Shown: positions 1-10,946, counted from the first letter of the stretch. The stretch: 64,000 nt of DNA from Nelumbo lutea (GCA_022828595.1 JAKGHH010000006.1:13698499-13762498), one strand, 5' to 3'. The notes: generated by a model from the sequence alone, not told the origin. A program made the numbers and translations.

Positions 1-1070
1 GCACATCTTGTGGGAGATCCAATCTGTATGCAAGAGGTCCAATTTTCTCCAAGATCTTGAAGGGTCCAAAGTAGCAAGGTGCCAGTTTGTTCCATCTCTG
101 TTTTTGTACAGAAAGCAATTCGTAGAGAAGCAATTTCAAGTAAACCGTATCACCAACTTGATAGTGTGCTTCCCTATGGTGTTTATCATATGATTGTTTC
201 ATCCATTGTTGGGCCCAGAGTAGGTTCTGTTTAAGTTCCTATAGAATGTTGTTTCGATTTAGCAGGTGTTCTTCTAGTGAAGCTACTGCTGTGGAGCCCC
301 TTTCATAGGGAATCAGTGCGGGTGGATCACGACCAAATAATGCCCTTAAAGGGATTATCCCAGCCGATATTTGATAGGTAGTGTTGTACCACCATTCAGT
401 GCGGCTGAACCATTGTCTCGGCTTTGTTCCGATGAAACATCGTAGATATGTTTCTAAGCAACGATTGACCACCTCCGTTTGCCCATCTGACTGTGGATGG
501 TAGCTTGTGGATTTGCTGAGCTGTACACCTTGGAGGCGAAAAAGTTCTTTCCAAAAGAGGCTGATGAAGACTGGATCTCTGTCAGAAACAATAGACTTTG
601 GGAACCCATGGAGCCGAGCTATTTCTCGCACAAAAGTGTTAGCTACTGTAACTGCATTAAATGGATGTGACAATGCTAAGAAGTGGCTGTATTTTGTAAG
701 GCAATCAACCACTATTAATATAACTGATTTACCGGCAGAGGTCGGTAGGCCTGTTATAAAATCCATAGAGATATCTTCCCAAACTTGGTTGGGTATGGGT
801 AATGGTTTTAGCAGGCCAGCTCGGAATTGGGCCTCATACTTGCATTGTTGACATACCTGGCATGTAGATATGTATTTCCTTATGGATTTTAGCATACCCT
901 TCCAATAAAATTGTAGACACTCCCGAGTGTCTACCCATCGGTGTCGCATGGAAGTAATTTATGAGTTGGTCCAAAAGTGGTGAGTCCGCTGGTAACACCA
1001 TTCTACCTTCATAGTACAGCACTGACCCTTGGATAGAATACCCCGGTTTGTCCCCTGTTTGCTGCAACAA
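1..1070 (-). pseudogene. Integrase of chromovirus A, frameshifted, C-terminus cut by window
   Basis: The product would join element cDNA to host DNA. The zinc-binding N-terminus is split between two frames: HATPMGRHSG ends one frame (834-1070) and CQVCQQCKYE begins the useful part of the next (239-949), which places a frameshift around 920-950. The catalytic core follows with all three acidic residues visible: D in SMDFITGLP, D in IVSDRDPVF and E in DGQTEVVNR. Past 239 the translation continues with the integrase C-terminal motif VGDTVYLKL and a conserved YFGPFKILEKIG stretch before the window ends. The active-site residues are intact, so the damage is in the reading frame. The downstream chromodomain typical of the group cannot be seen. 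Confidence 0.85.
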
Positions 1071-1078
1071 TTGTGTCT

Positions 1079-2021
1079 TTATTGCTTGGAGTTCCTTTCC
1101 TTATCACTGCCGGCTGCCTCCCTTAGTTGGTCCCATAGTGCTGTCGTGGGTTGTTGGAACACCTGCAATTGGAGTATGCTCCCCACTCCATGTTTGGGTT
1201 GATGTGACAATGCATGCGCAACCCTATTTGTTGCTCCCGGTTTGTATTCAAAAGTGTAATCAAAGCCCATTAACTTTGAGACCAACCGCTGCTGATCTGG
1301 AGAAAGGACCTGTTGTTCCAATAAGAATTTCATACTTTGGTGATCAGTCTTAATTACAAACTTACAGCCTAGCAGGTAGGAGCGCCAATGCTGACTGCTA
1401 ATACAACTGCCATCAATTCCCGATTGTAGACTGAAGAGTGGTTTTGTGTGATGGATGATGCCTTACTGAAGAAGGCAAGGGGCTGACCATCTTGCATCAG
1501 CACTGCTCCCACGCCCGGTCCCGATGCATTGCACTCAACCACAAATGGTTTGTTGAAATCCGGTAAGACTAGAGCTGGTGGGGATGACACCGCTGCTCTT
1601 AAGGCTTCAAATGCTACTTGGGTTTTGTTGTCCCAGCTGAATGAGTCCTTCTTTAGAAGGGCTATCAATGGGGCTGCAATTATGCCATAGCTTTTAATGA
1701 AGCGTCGGTAGTACCCTGTGAGTCCTAGGAATGCCTGGAGTTCCTTGGTGTTACGTGGCGTTGGCCACTGTTGGACGACAGCTATCTTGTCTGAATCTGC
1801 TGAGACCCTTTCGTCTTCCACCACATGGCCCAGATAATGTACATGACCATTGGTAGGAGGCGCATCCGGCAATAGTGGGATTCTATGGTCATGATCCCTT
1901 GTTGGAGGTAGGTCCGTTGGCTCCTTGAAAACTGCAACATATTGATGGAGGATGTTGTGGAGCTGCTGTTTGTATTCAGCTTGAGTTGTTGTATCCTGGG
2001 CCCATATGATTTGATCCCCAA
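1079..2021 (-). pseudogene. Reverse transcriptase–RNase H of chromovirus A with RT core deleted
   Basis: The pol polyprotein here should carry about 180 residues of RT fingers and palm. Instead, the residues just before the RT domain (HRIPLLPDAPPTN) run directly, in the same frame, into the late RT segment YLGHVV, followed by the thumb (FLGLTGYYRRFI) and the RNase H domain (FVVECNASGPGVGAVL, YNRELMAVVLAV). The YxDD catalytic motif and the conserved MPFGL stretch are absent, which shows an internal deletion at about 1855. RNase H itself is broken between 1333 and 1369. Upstream, the frame back to the protease contains stop codons near 2050-2070. This copy could not make cDNA by itself. Confidence 0.85.
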
Positions 2022-2070
2022 ATGATGAGCTGATTTGGGTATCGTGCTTGTTTCAACATGGATGCCAAGC

Positions 2071-2440
2071 TTATTGGGTGGCTCGGCTAGCTAAGTGGCC
2101 TTGCAAATGTACTCTAGTCACTTCTATCATGAAATCCGAAGACAAACAGGCCCAGTCACAAAGAACAGGCACAAGTTGCTGCAACCATTGAATTCCCAAT
2201 ACAATGTCGGCCCCACTTAACTCTAGTGGATACAAATCAACCTGAAATTGTTGATCTTGGATGTGTAACCCAATGTCTGTGCAAATTCCATCACATTGGA
2301 GTGAGGTCCCATTTGCCACATGGACCTTAAATGAGGTTGTGGGCTGAACTGGCAATCCTAATCGTCTAGCTAGCACAGCGGTTACAAAGTTTAAAGTGCT
2401 ACCACTGTCAATTAGGATAGACACCTAGTGACCCTGAACT
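2071..2440 (-). pseudogene. Aspartic protease of chromovirus A
   Basis: The translated frame begins with the retropepsin active-site motif LIDSGSTLNFV, followed by a typical plant gypsy protease body with the second conserved hydrophobic-hydrophobic-Gly segment (ADIVLGIQWLQQLVPVLCDW). In intact relatives this domain cleaves the Gag-Pol polyprotein. A stop sits just upstream (near 2427), separating it from gag, and another stop lies after its last residues (RATQ, near 2071). The frame is the same as the remaining RT segment, so the two were one polyprotein. The catalytic aspartate is preserved. Confidence 0.85.
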
Positions 2441-3440
2441 AAACCCGTCGCCCTCATGGTTTGGGGTGATGAGAACCATGTTAAGGCCTGTAGCGATATT
2501 TCTAGTTGTATAGTCTTGACCCAATGTTCTTCAATTGACGATCCTTCTTCCGGTTGCTGATCTTCCCCTTCCTCCTCAATGTGTAACAAGAAGGCTTGTT
2601 GAGTTTTGCATCTATCACCGAGGACAAACTTTTCTTCGCAGTTGTAGCAGAGACCTTTGTCTCAACGATTTTGCATTTCTGCCCACGTTAATTTCTTTAA
2701 CGAACCCCATCCCTTCCGATCTTGGTGCAGTAAATGATTTGTTCGTTTGTTGCCAGGGCCTGTTTAGACGTCGGGCTCAAGCTATCTTTTCTTCTTGGGT
2801 GCGGGCTAGGGTTGTCGCGGCCATTACCGTTGTTGGGTGCATCGCCTTAACCTCCAACTGGATTTCTCCCTTGAGTCCTCCCACAAAAACTCCAACCAGA
2901 GCCTTCTCTGGCCACCCTTGGACTCTCAATGATAGACGTTCAAACACCAATTGGTAATCACAAACACTTCCAATTGTTTTATCTTCGCAAGACTCTCGTC
3001 AAAATCTTCATAACCGGAAGCTCCAAACCGGACGCACAGAGCATCTGTGAAGTCGAGCCATGAAATACAAGGATGTCCTCAGCAATACCATTGATACCAA
3101 AGGATGGCATCTCAATCCAAATGCATCGCTGCCAATGCCACCCTGTTTGGTCTAGATGTCTCATTATATTCAAAAAATCTTTCCGCCCTACATATCCATG
3201 GGATGGGGTTTCCGCCTAAGAAAACTGGGAAGCTCGGTTTGGTGTTTCTCTCCAAGATGGAGCTGCTTCTTCGATTGCTTCATTGGCTAACTCGATCTTG
3301 GTCGATTTCCCTGTCTTCAGCCGGTGGGCTTTGCTCCAATCTTTGCAAGATTCCTATTAAAGTATCCTTGATACCTAGCATCTCGCTTGAAACTCAATGG
3401 AGCTCGACTTCCACCTGATCAAATCGGGCTTCCAGGGTTG
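2441..3440 (-). pseudogene. Gag region of chromovirus A, heavily degraded
   Basis: This stretch lies between the primer site and the protease, where gag must be. A zinc-knuckle relic is readable near 2610-2655: LCYNCEEKFVLGDRC keeps the three cysteines, but the position normally held by histidine in the plant chromovirus form (GHxC) reads GDRC. Farther right, around 2979-3173, a gag-like run with many tryptophans is readable (WHWQRCIWIEMPSFG, then EDILVFHGSTS). Several stops and frame changes prevent a continuous product. In an intact element Gag packages the element RNA into cytoplasmic particles. Confidence 0.65.
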
Positions 3441-3460
3441 TATATCGCGTATTAGTCATG

Positions 3461-3471
3461 CTCTGATACCA
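3461..3471 (-). other. Primer-binding site of chromovirus A (initiator Met tRNA type)
   Basis: On the minus strand this reads TGGTATCAGAG, the standard plant retroelement complement of the 3' end of initiator methionine tRNA. It lies three bases inside the LTR edge. Its position fixes the orientation of the element and identifies the LTR at 3475-3856 as the 5' copy. Confidence 0.85.
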
Positions 3472-3474
3472 ATT

Positions 3475-3856
3475 TGTTAGGTGCTACCTAACTTAGGGTT
3501 CGTAGAGTGAACCAACTTCGTGAGGGAAGAGGAAACTTAAGGGAAACAGAGATAGGGGAAGAAAAGGGGATTCAGATGTAGACAGGTAAGTTGTTTACAG
3601 TTGCAGTCTGTTACAAGATGTTACAGCTTGTTGTAGGACTGTTATTCTGTTCTAGCAATCAGCCACTTGGACTACATTCTTGCTAACGTGACTTCTCCCT
3701 TTTCTTGTAAACTTGGTAGGTAGGTTGGCTATTCCCATGCACAGGCCTTGGTTTGTCGCAGCTCTTGGTCTTATCAAGATGAGAAAACATGGATTCATGG
3801 AACATCATGGAAAAGTATATACTATTAAAATAATTCATACTTTATGAATTCTAACA
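3475..3856 (-). repeat. 5' LTR of chromovirus A
   Basis: The repeat is bounded by TGTTAG at 3475 and CTAACA at 3856, a perfect 6-bp inverted pair with the TG...CA ends required of LTRs. It is immediately adjacent to the primer-binding site. At 382 bp it is short, as in Reina-type chromoviruses. The matching 3' LTR lies beyond the left edge of the window. Confidence 0.8.
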
Positions 3857-3861
3857 TTATA

Positions 3862-6170
3862 TACCTGCAAAAAAAATTGCCCTTTTAACCAAGTAATGTT
3901 TGATATAAAAAAATAGCATAAATCTTATACATTAGCTGATATTTATGTCAAATAAGCTAGGAGATTAAAAGGAAATGTTACATAGAAGTGTCCTTAAGAA
4001 ACCATGGAGTGTAGAACTTCAATGTGTGCCCAACATGAGCACATTGTCCTTTTGGGAGAGGTAGTGATTTAAAAAGCACACGTAGGCACACAGGAAAGGT
4101 GCATTTTAAGGTATGTGCCTCACCTAGACCCTAGGAATACCACTTTCAAAAGGCACATGCCTAGCGTGCCTAGACATGTGTCTGATGCACCTTGCACCTC
4201 AGACCAAGCATGTGTCCTTTTATCCTTTTGAGTTGTTTGGTGTTTCTTAAGAACCCCCTATTTGTTAATGTTGTCCATTGATCCATCCTAATAAAAGATA
4301 TTTTTAAAAGATAATTAAAATAATAAAATCATTTTTATGGATTAAGAATTTAACACCCTAACGTGGACTTGTTTGAGCTTGCCTCAAGGGGTTTTGTATA
4401 AAGACATTTTGTGTTGTAGAATTAGGAATGAAGGATGTAACATGACACTAACCATTTGAAATAATGCAACTGAGAAAGATATAAAGAAACTAAAAGTTTG
4501 GCATACTTGAATATGTTTTGTATGCTATTTGTTATTTTATTTTTGCATTTTTCACTTTGAATATGTTTTATATGTTATGTTTATACATTTAAATTTGAGA
4601 TAATAGATGTTTTAAAACATTTAGTTTAAAATTAAAGTTTGAATTTTTTTAATTAATACTATTTCTCAGTATTTTCTTAATTCGCTTTGAATTTTTACCT
4701 TTCTGCATTTTTTTATTTTTCTTTAAATTTTGCACCTTACTTCACTACATGAACTGATCATAAACACTTTGGAGAGGCCACACAACACTACATGCAATGT
4801 ACACCATCTACCCAACATTGCATGCAATGAAACAATGTACACCACACAACACTGCATGCTAGTGCTTTCATGCTATTGACTCTTCCAAAATAGAAAATCT
4901 TTTAAAGAACTGTGGGACTCACTCACAGATATATCTTTCTAGATCTTAATCAAATAAATATGCCCCATCAAAAGTGACTGAATTTTTACTTTCCAATTGG
5001 TTAATGCCTCTCAGCAAGGAATTTAAATCAAACTTCTCTAAGAACCCAATATCAATAATGGTGTTACAAAAGAAATAATGCAAGAAAGAACATTGTTTAT
5101 GGAAAGGGACATCAACCCCCTATTGCAACAAATTGTGTTCTCCTTTTCAGACAAAACCTTACACACCATGTGGATGACAACTCCAAAATGGACAGCATGA
5201 ACTGATCATAAACATTATCTTCATGTAAGCTTTTAGGGTTGGCTGCATGAATCCTGTTTCACCACTCCATTCTCTTTAGTATCATATCCACTTTTAAATA
5301 ATGAGAACTTCAATCATTCCTTACTACTTCCACTATGTTCTTTTTAGTCTGCCCGAACTTATCAGAAACATATCATTTAAAAATTGTGTACAGTCATGTC
5401 AGAACAAGAATACCTTCATACTGCAACACCTTAATAGTATATTTAAAGACACAAAGTTTCTAGGATTTTTTTTGGCAAGTAACAAATTTCTACAACAATA
5501 AATATAGCGCTAAACAGAACGGAATAGTGAAACAGGACTCATGTACAACACCATATAGATGGGATTAGGCTTAGATGATGATGAAAAAAAATTATTTCAA
5601 CAATGTCAAAAACAAAAGCAAATGTTATTTGTTGCAGTTTTAATGGATAAGCTAGAGTAATTGCAGATTTCCCGAATTGAGATATTGCCTCAGGCTCAAG
5701 ATTTAAACTTTAAAATGTCAATGTCTGTGGAAATGTCGGTCATCCAAAAATCGGATGGAAATATAGTAAAAATTATAGACATGGTGGAAACATTGTAAAA
5801 TATGCAAAATATAGAATGGTATTTTATGAAATGACAAAGGAACCATAGGCACACCTTTTTAAATTATTATCTTGTTCCAAGTTATTAAACAAAACTAAGA
5901 AACTAAGGTTATAGACAAAAGAATACATTCTGAAATTGCCTTGTAAACCTTAAGCTTTAGAACTTCATGATAGAATTAGTTAAAGCAAAATTTAAACTCA
6001 TAGAAAATGAAATGGTTGTAACAGATCAAATCTACAACAGAAACAAAAACTATTATTTAGCTTCACGTTTGAAATGAATATTGAACTAGCTCAAAGTTGT
6101 AATCATGTAAGTTAGGTGGACAATAACTTGTTAGTTCACATATCTACAATATTGTGACCAACTAATGTTA
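3862..6170. other. No gene recognised; AT-rich non-coding DNA
   Basis: I see no coding region or recognisable domain. A cluster of short repeated words (AGGCAC, TGTGCC and relatives) at about 4060-4215 forms imperfect inverted repeats and may be an old MITE. A phrase around ATGAACTGATCATAAACA occurs twice (about 4750 and 5198). If the 7547-7816 feature is a real first exon, this stretch may be intron sequence of that minus-strand gene. Confidence 0.5.
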
Positions 6171-6172
6171 TA

Positions 6173-6386
6173 ATACTATCTCTTGTACTCCACATAGTAC
6201 TGGTAGTGTTCAAAAGGAATATGCCAATTCTAGTAAAATTACATGTTGCTACCCATGGAAGTGAAAATGGAAATATGTCATTGATACTATCTCTTGCACT
6301 CCACGTAGGTCTGGTAGTGTCCATTGGGGAAATGTCAATTCCAATAAAATTTTATGTTACTACCCATGGAAATGGAAATATGTCAT
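6173..6386. repeat. Two-copy tandem duplication, about 111 bp per unit
   Basis: A unit beginning ATACTATCTCTTG starts at 6173 and again at 6284. Both copies contain the same ordered landmarks: TCCAC, TGGTAGTGT, the word ATTC(T/C)A(G/A)TAAAATT, CTACCCATGGAA and GGAAATATGTCAT. The copies differ at many positions, so the duplication is old. The short frames on both strands here simply reflect this duplication. Confidence 0.7.
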
Positions 6387-6544
6387 GGAAATATTAGGGA
6401 AATTAGGGACATTTTAAACTATGCTAGTCAATCTAATAAAACTGTCAATCCACCACAAGTTAACTACCATAGTGATCAAAGCAAATAAAGAAGAGAATAA
6501 AAACTCAACTGTTCTCCACTAATGGGTATACCATACATGGCAGA
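6387..6544. other. Short unannotated spacer
   Basis: AT-rich sequence between the tandem duplication and the SINE. No feature is recognised. Confidence 0.5.
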
Positions 6545-6556
6545 TTGGCAGTAAAC

Positions 6557-6702
6557 CTTTTTTGGTAAGCAAATAGGCTACACAATGGGGGAGACCCTTC
6601 CACAAACCCCAAGACCCCCCACAACCCTGGTGAGGGTGGGATTTGATTCTATGTCTCTGCTACGACCAGCTAGAGACCTTACCAACAAGCCAGCTGGTAC
6701 CT
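6557..6702 (-). mobile_element. SINE (tRNA-derived, Au-like) with 12-bp target duplication
   Basis: On the minus strand the element starts with a tRNA-like A box (TGGCTTGTTGGTAAGG) and a degenerate B box (AGAATCAAATCCC). It continues into a body ending GTGTAGCCTATTTGCTTACC and a short A-rich tail. That tail motif is characteristic of the Au family of plant SINEs. The insertion is flanked by a perfect 12-bp duplication, TTGGCAGTAAAC, at 6545-6556 and 6703-6714. Such elements are transcribed by RNA polymerase III and copied by LINE machinery. The perfect flanks suggest a comparatively recent insertion. Confidence 0.85.
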
Positions 6703-6714
6703 TTGGCAGTAAAC

Positions 6715-7546
6715 TGCAGCATTGGATAAATAAAAAATGCACACATAAGAAAAAAATGTATACGTGGCACCAGATTAAACAAGATGAGTATAAATTCCTG
6801 TAGAACTCATTTTAGTTTCAAGTACTTCTATAGTTTTATTTCCTGGTGCTCGCCGTTGCATAGATTAATCATCGAACAATGTACAAAAATGTGAAAGGAT
6901 CACAGAACTATCTGTTCTCCATCTAACCAAACGACCAACTCCAGGGAGTGGAAAATAACCAAGCCCCCAAACAACAGTTAAGTGCAAACATATATTGGAA
7001 AACAAACGTAAACTCTGCAGGCTAATCATTATCCGCATTGAATACCATTCCAGATTCAGCCCATCCAACAACTCAGAACCAGATTTCCCAAATGAGAAAA
7101 AAAATAATAAAAATGAGTATATTTCTTAAAATTCTACAATCTCAGGAACACTACTACCGTCCAAAAATTCAGATCACGTTCACATCCCAAAAAAAATCGA
7201 AAAGAAAACCTAATCTGGAATCTTCAAACTTCGTCCTACTGCATCAAAACTGAACCCTAACTCAACTGCCACGCACGATACCAAAGATCTCAATAACATC
7301 TTCCCTCACTCATAACGCCCAAACGAACCAGAGATCAAAATCCAGAAACAAGAAAACCACATTACCAATCGAATCACGAAACCCCAACGGTCAAAAAACC
7401 AAAATCCCAAGCCGATCCACCACAGACCACGAAGCATACCAGAAAACCCAAACATGAAACACAAAATCAAATAAAAGAACAAAAAGGTAGAAACAACTGA
7501 GAGCAAACCAGCAACCAGACTCTGAAGAGAAATTAGAGAAACTAAC
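6715..7546. other. Non-coding stretch, possible first intron of a minus-strand gene
   Basis: No protein domain is recognised on either strand. A hydrophobic minus-strand frame at 7306-7506 looks like T-rich intron translation. Read from 7546 leftwards, the base composition fits a plant intron that begins at the donor described in the neighbouring feature. Confidence 0.4.
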
Positions 7547-7816
7547 CTGGCGAAGAGAAGCCGATCGGGCGGTCCTTCTTCAATGGCGATCCGGAACCGA
7601 AACCTGGAAATGAAGATTGGAAGGGTGAAACGGAAAGCAGAACAAAATTAGGGTTTTGGTTGCGAGATTAAAGTTTTGGGGTAAGCAAGCGAGCAAGGGA
7701 AAATAACAGAACGGGTGTGTTTTGTCGTCTGCTCGCTCTCTCGATCTCTCGTTCTTTGTTTCCCTTTTTTTCTTTTTCTTTTTTTTTTATTTTTAATTTT
7801 TATTTTTTATAATTTT
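7547..7816 (-). promoter_or_regulatory. Putative promoter and non-coding first exon of a minus-strand host gene
   Basis: On the minus strand, an A/T-rich block containing TATAAAAAATA (about 7816-7806) is followed by a GA-rich tract. Then comes a leader of mixed composition containing AACCAAAACCCTAATTTTG (telo-box-like AAACCCTA, common in plant 5' leaders). The leader ends CTTCGCCAG followed by GTTAGTTTCTC, a good plant splice donor at 7546/7547. No ATG opens a convincing coding frame in the exon, so it would be a non-coding first exon with the coding part farther left, possibly beyond chromovirus A. The local CpG-rich composition is unlike the flanking repeats. It could alternatively be a fortuitous match or belong to a non-coding RNA. 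Confidence 0.4.
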
Positions 7817-8193
7817 ATTTATTTGTCATTTTCTCTATTTTCTGTGCGCGAAATGAACATTTTGGGCGAATTAATTGGAGATTTGGAGTCCGTCGATTTA
7901 CCTAAATAGAGATCGGCCGGCACTCGAGTCCGAACCAAATGGGAAAGTCTCCGTATACAACGCTGTTAAATACCGGGCGTTTCGAATTCATCGGCAAATA
8001 AAGCGTGGAGCGGCGGAGCAACACGGATCGGTTCTTTAGGGGTGCAAATCGGGCCGGGTTGATGTCAATCTAACCCAATAGGTCTAGAAGTTGGTAGGGG
8101 AGCAAATGGGTCGGATGATTCAAAGTTCAATCTTGTTTTGTTGAATTCGGATATCTCTATTTTGGATCTTCAAGTCAATAGGATAATAGGATA
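7817..8193. other. Upstream flank of the putative promoter; left flank of Tat element 1
   Basis: GC-moderate sequence with no gene. From about 8038 it contains the phrase GGGGTGCAAATCGGGCCGGG, reminiscent of the ends of common plant hAT-type MITEs. The last five bases (8189-8193, ggata) are the left target-site copy of the Tat element, compared with ggatc at 27980-27984. Confidence 0.45.
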
Positions 8194-9009
8194 TGATGGA
8201 GGGTGATTTGGCCCGACCTCGTAGCATGGGGACACGTGGGTACAGCTAGGCATAAGTGACAGCTCAGCGTGGCAGTCTGGCCATAACTCAGCATACTGAA
8301 CTCGCCAGAGCCCAGCAATACAACTCGGCAGACATAGCAGCTCATCGAGAAGAAACATCTAGCATACTCCGAATTCTCCCCAAGGGAGAAGGACTCCTGA
8401 GCTCCTCCTAGTGGGCCCCAAACTCTTCCTTCCTAAGAAGGGAACACCCCGATCTACGGGAAGTATCCCGAAGTGGGGACACTTCAGGATAGCCCCATTA
8501 ATGCTCCTGCCCATACTTGCCTAAGGCTCACCTCAAGCACTCTCACCTCGGCTACCCCAGCACCCCGGTGTAGGGTAGCTCGGACCAAGGCAGCTCGGTG
8601 CAAAGTAGCTCAGCAACCTATAGAAAAAGATCTACCTAACAATAGTACATGCCGAATTTGGAGGTTGCGCCTGACAAGTCCGTACCCTGTGACAGCTGCC
8701 CACATTTGCCACCTCGACTCTGGCAATAACGGTTGTGGCAGAGGCGGTTTATGCTTGATTTGAGAGATCTTCAATATAAAAAGACTTCAACCCTCGAAGA
8801 GAAGAGGTATTGAACTTGTGCCATCTACACTCTCAGCTCTTTGTTTTGTATTCTTCGGTTTTCTCAGAGTTCTAACTTAAGCATCGGAGTGTTCCCACTG
8901 GGCGAGCTCCTCGGGAATGCTTCACCTTCCCCTTCGCATCAGGTACTGTTCGTCACCAACTGGGAGCTAGGTTTCCGCCAGTTAGGAGTGCCCGGATCGC
9001 ACAACATCA
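8194..9009 (+). repeat. 5' LTR of Tat element 1
   Basis: This 816-bp repeat begins TGATGGAGGG and ends CAACATCA. It matches the 3' copy at 25427-25913 and 27641-27979 in order, with point differences throughout. A TATA-like word (CAATATAAAAAGAC, about 8770) precedes a conserved transcribed segment (CTTAAGCATCGGAGTGTTCC, about 8877) that also appears in the other Tat LTRs of the window. Confidence 0.9.
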
Positions 9010-9029
9010 TTTGGCGCCATCTGTGGGAA
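9010..9029 (+). other. Primer-binding site of Tat element 1
   Basis: TTGGCGCCATCTGTGGGAA follows the LTR end by one base. This is the form typical of plant Tat elements. The element at 29451 has a diverged version of the same site. Confidence 0.8.
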
Positions 9030-9084
9030 CACTTCAAAAAGCCTTCCTCTAGTCTCCACAACTCCCTCTCAAAAATTCAGCATT

Positions 9085-10563
9085 CATGGCTTCTTCCAAC
9101 AATCTGGACGAGGTGCAAACTGAAACATCTCTGAGGAACAGCCCCAACTTCCCACTTTCTGCATCGGATAGTTCACCATCCCCCTCTCTGCAGACGGAGT
9201 TCCCAGTCTGAATGTGCCTCAAACAGTGGCACCCGTGAATGTTCCACTTCCCCCTATGATTGGAACAACCTTCGCTAAACCCTCTGTCATCCCTCCGATG
9301 GCTTGCTAATGCCAACTTGAGGACTTGATGCAGTGCATGCAAGTTATGCAAGCTCAAATGCAACAGCTCCAACAACTTCAACTTTATCAATAGCAAGTGT
9401 TGCACCAAGTTTCCTAGTATCAATATCAACAGTAGTTTCCCCCACTGCCTCAGGCCCAACAGCCACTCCCTCCTCGGCTCCGGCCATGTAGCAAACTAAG
9501 CCCCGCTGTCGGAACGAACTTCCTTCTCGCCGAGGAGAGACCTCGGCATCGTGGCGGACAAGAGAAACCAGCTACCCCTGCCTTGCATCATGTAGTCAGG
9601 TCGGGGGCCTCCCAGCCAGTTAGGCCCGCGTTGCCTTAGCATTCGTAGTTCTAGCTCCCACTTGCGGAAAACCAATTCGAGGTGTTGGCTGCAGACTTGA
9701 GGCAAGGCCCCTCAGTTCGCAGCTACCAACAACAGTTCGAGCCCCTCCCTAGGCCCATCGAGCTTGGAAATATAGAAGCCAGTAGCACCAACGTCGAGCT
9801 AGTAAGGAAGCAACGGAGGCACCACCGAGCTCGCCGAGCTCCCACTCACGATCTGCCCGAGCTCCAAGGTAAGGAAGAGGTAAGCTCGGGTGAAATAAAA
9901 GTTACCCCACTTCTTTTAGCTTCTTCTCCTCTATCGCCAAAACTTCTTGTTATTCCTATGCCAAAGGATTTCAAGCTTCCCCCACTGGATAAATATGACG
10001 GATCCTTTGACCCGAACGACCATGTGGACGCCTTTCAGTCCCAAATGCACCTGGCAAGGCCCAGTGAATCCTGTATGTTCATGGATTTCTCCACCACCTT
10101 CAAAGGGGTAGCCCGTACATGGTACCAAAACCTTGCGCCCGGATCTATAAGGAGCTCGGCGCAGTTTGTGCAAGTCTTTATTTTCCACTTTGTCACCAGC
10201 AAGAGATGCCCAAGAACTCAAAGAGCCTCCTTGGCATAGTCCAGAAGGAAGGGGAGTACATCCAAAGCTATATCAAGCGATTCAACGACGCTTGTTTGCA
10301 AATACTCGACTTGGACCCCACAATTCAGCTCACTGTGGCCAAGCGAGGTGTCACCCATAAAGAATTCAAGTGGCATGTGGTTGTTAATCAGCCCAAGACT
10401 ATGACCGAGTTCCTCAACCTTGTGGATCAGTTTATAGGGACGAAGGAGGAGATCAACCAGAAAGATGAACAAGCCCTTGACAAAAGAAAAAGGGAGACAG
10501 AGCCCTCAACCCAAGGCGATAATAAGAAGAAGAAGGACCAAGCTCGAGGGGCGAGGCCAGGAT
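9085..10563 (+). pseudogene. Gag of Tat element 1
   Basis: An ATG at 9085 opens MASSNNLDEV, soon lost by a frameshift near 9210. The true path then runs through a proline- and glutamine-rich segment in which several CAG codons have become TAG. The capsid-like retrotransposon gag domain is clear at 9960-10560: PMPKDFKLPPLDKYDGSFDP opens it, followed by TFKGVARTWYQNLAPGSI. After another shift near 10180 it continues with EGEYIQSYIKRFNDACLQI and ends in a lysine-rich tail. Gag assembles the particle that packages element RNA. Wording and length fit Tat-type gag. Confidence 0.88.
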
Positions 10564-10946
10564 AGCCTTTCCGAGCTTTGGCAGCAGAAAGGGCGGACAA
10601 CATGCCCCTAAACATGAAGCGGGTCGAGATCCTTATGGCCATCAAGGATGCCCCATATGTGAAATGGCCACCTCAGTTGAAGGCAAACCCTAATGCAAGG
10701 AATAAAAATTTGTATTGTAATTTCCATAAAGACCACAGTCATAGTACCAAAAACTGTAAAAACCTTTGTATTAAGATATAGGAGCTCATCCATCGCGAAT
10801 ACCTAAGGAATTTTGTACAGAATAATAATAATAATAAAGTAGGTCGGCAGGGGGAGCAGAGTAAAGACGCTCCCGAACCCAGTAGGCAGGCAGAGCAACC
10901 ACAGAGGTAGCCCCTGGAAGAGAGACCAGTTCGGGGGACTATCCAC
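10564..10946 (+). pseudogene. Gag C-terminal zinc-knuckle region and gag–pro linker of Tat element 1
   Basis: The frame at 10578-10781 reads PLNMKRVEILMAIKD and then YCNFHKDHSHSTKNC, the Tat form of the Gag zinc knuckle (Cys, His, His, Cys spacing), followed by a charged segment ending at a TAG near 10781. The next 160 bases continue as LIHREYLRNFVQN in the same frame and then become a low-complexity asparagine run encoded by AAT repeats. The knuckle normally binds packaged RNA. Confidence 0.75.

Larger units (their letters stand above)
1..3861 (-). mobile_element. Chromovirus (Ty3/gypsy, Reina-like) element A, 3' end outside window
   Basis: Reading leftwards on the minus strand, the order is 5' LTR, methionine-tRNA type primer site, gag, aspartic protease, a broken reverse transcriptase, RNase H and integrase. 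This is the Ty3/gypsy order. The integrase wording (for example the segments EDISMDFITGLP and HPQSDGQTEVVNRCLETY) and the short 382-bp LTR resemble the Reina clade of plant chromoviruses, but the chromodomain itself would lie beyond position 1, so the clade is an inference. Reading frames are interrupted by stops and shifts and the RT core is deleted, so the copy cannot be autonomous. The 3' LTR and one target-site copy are outside the window; the five bases after the LTR (3857-3861, ttata) are the expected site of the visible duplication. Confidence 0.88.

Noticed and set aside
5301..5501. Plus-strand frame of 66 codons
   Set aside because: AT-rich, no motif, no codon or splice support.
7306..7506. 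Minus-strand hydrophobic frame of 66 codons
   Set aside because: It sits just after a splice-donor-like site in T-rich DNA and has no recognisable motif; more likely intron.
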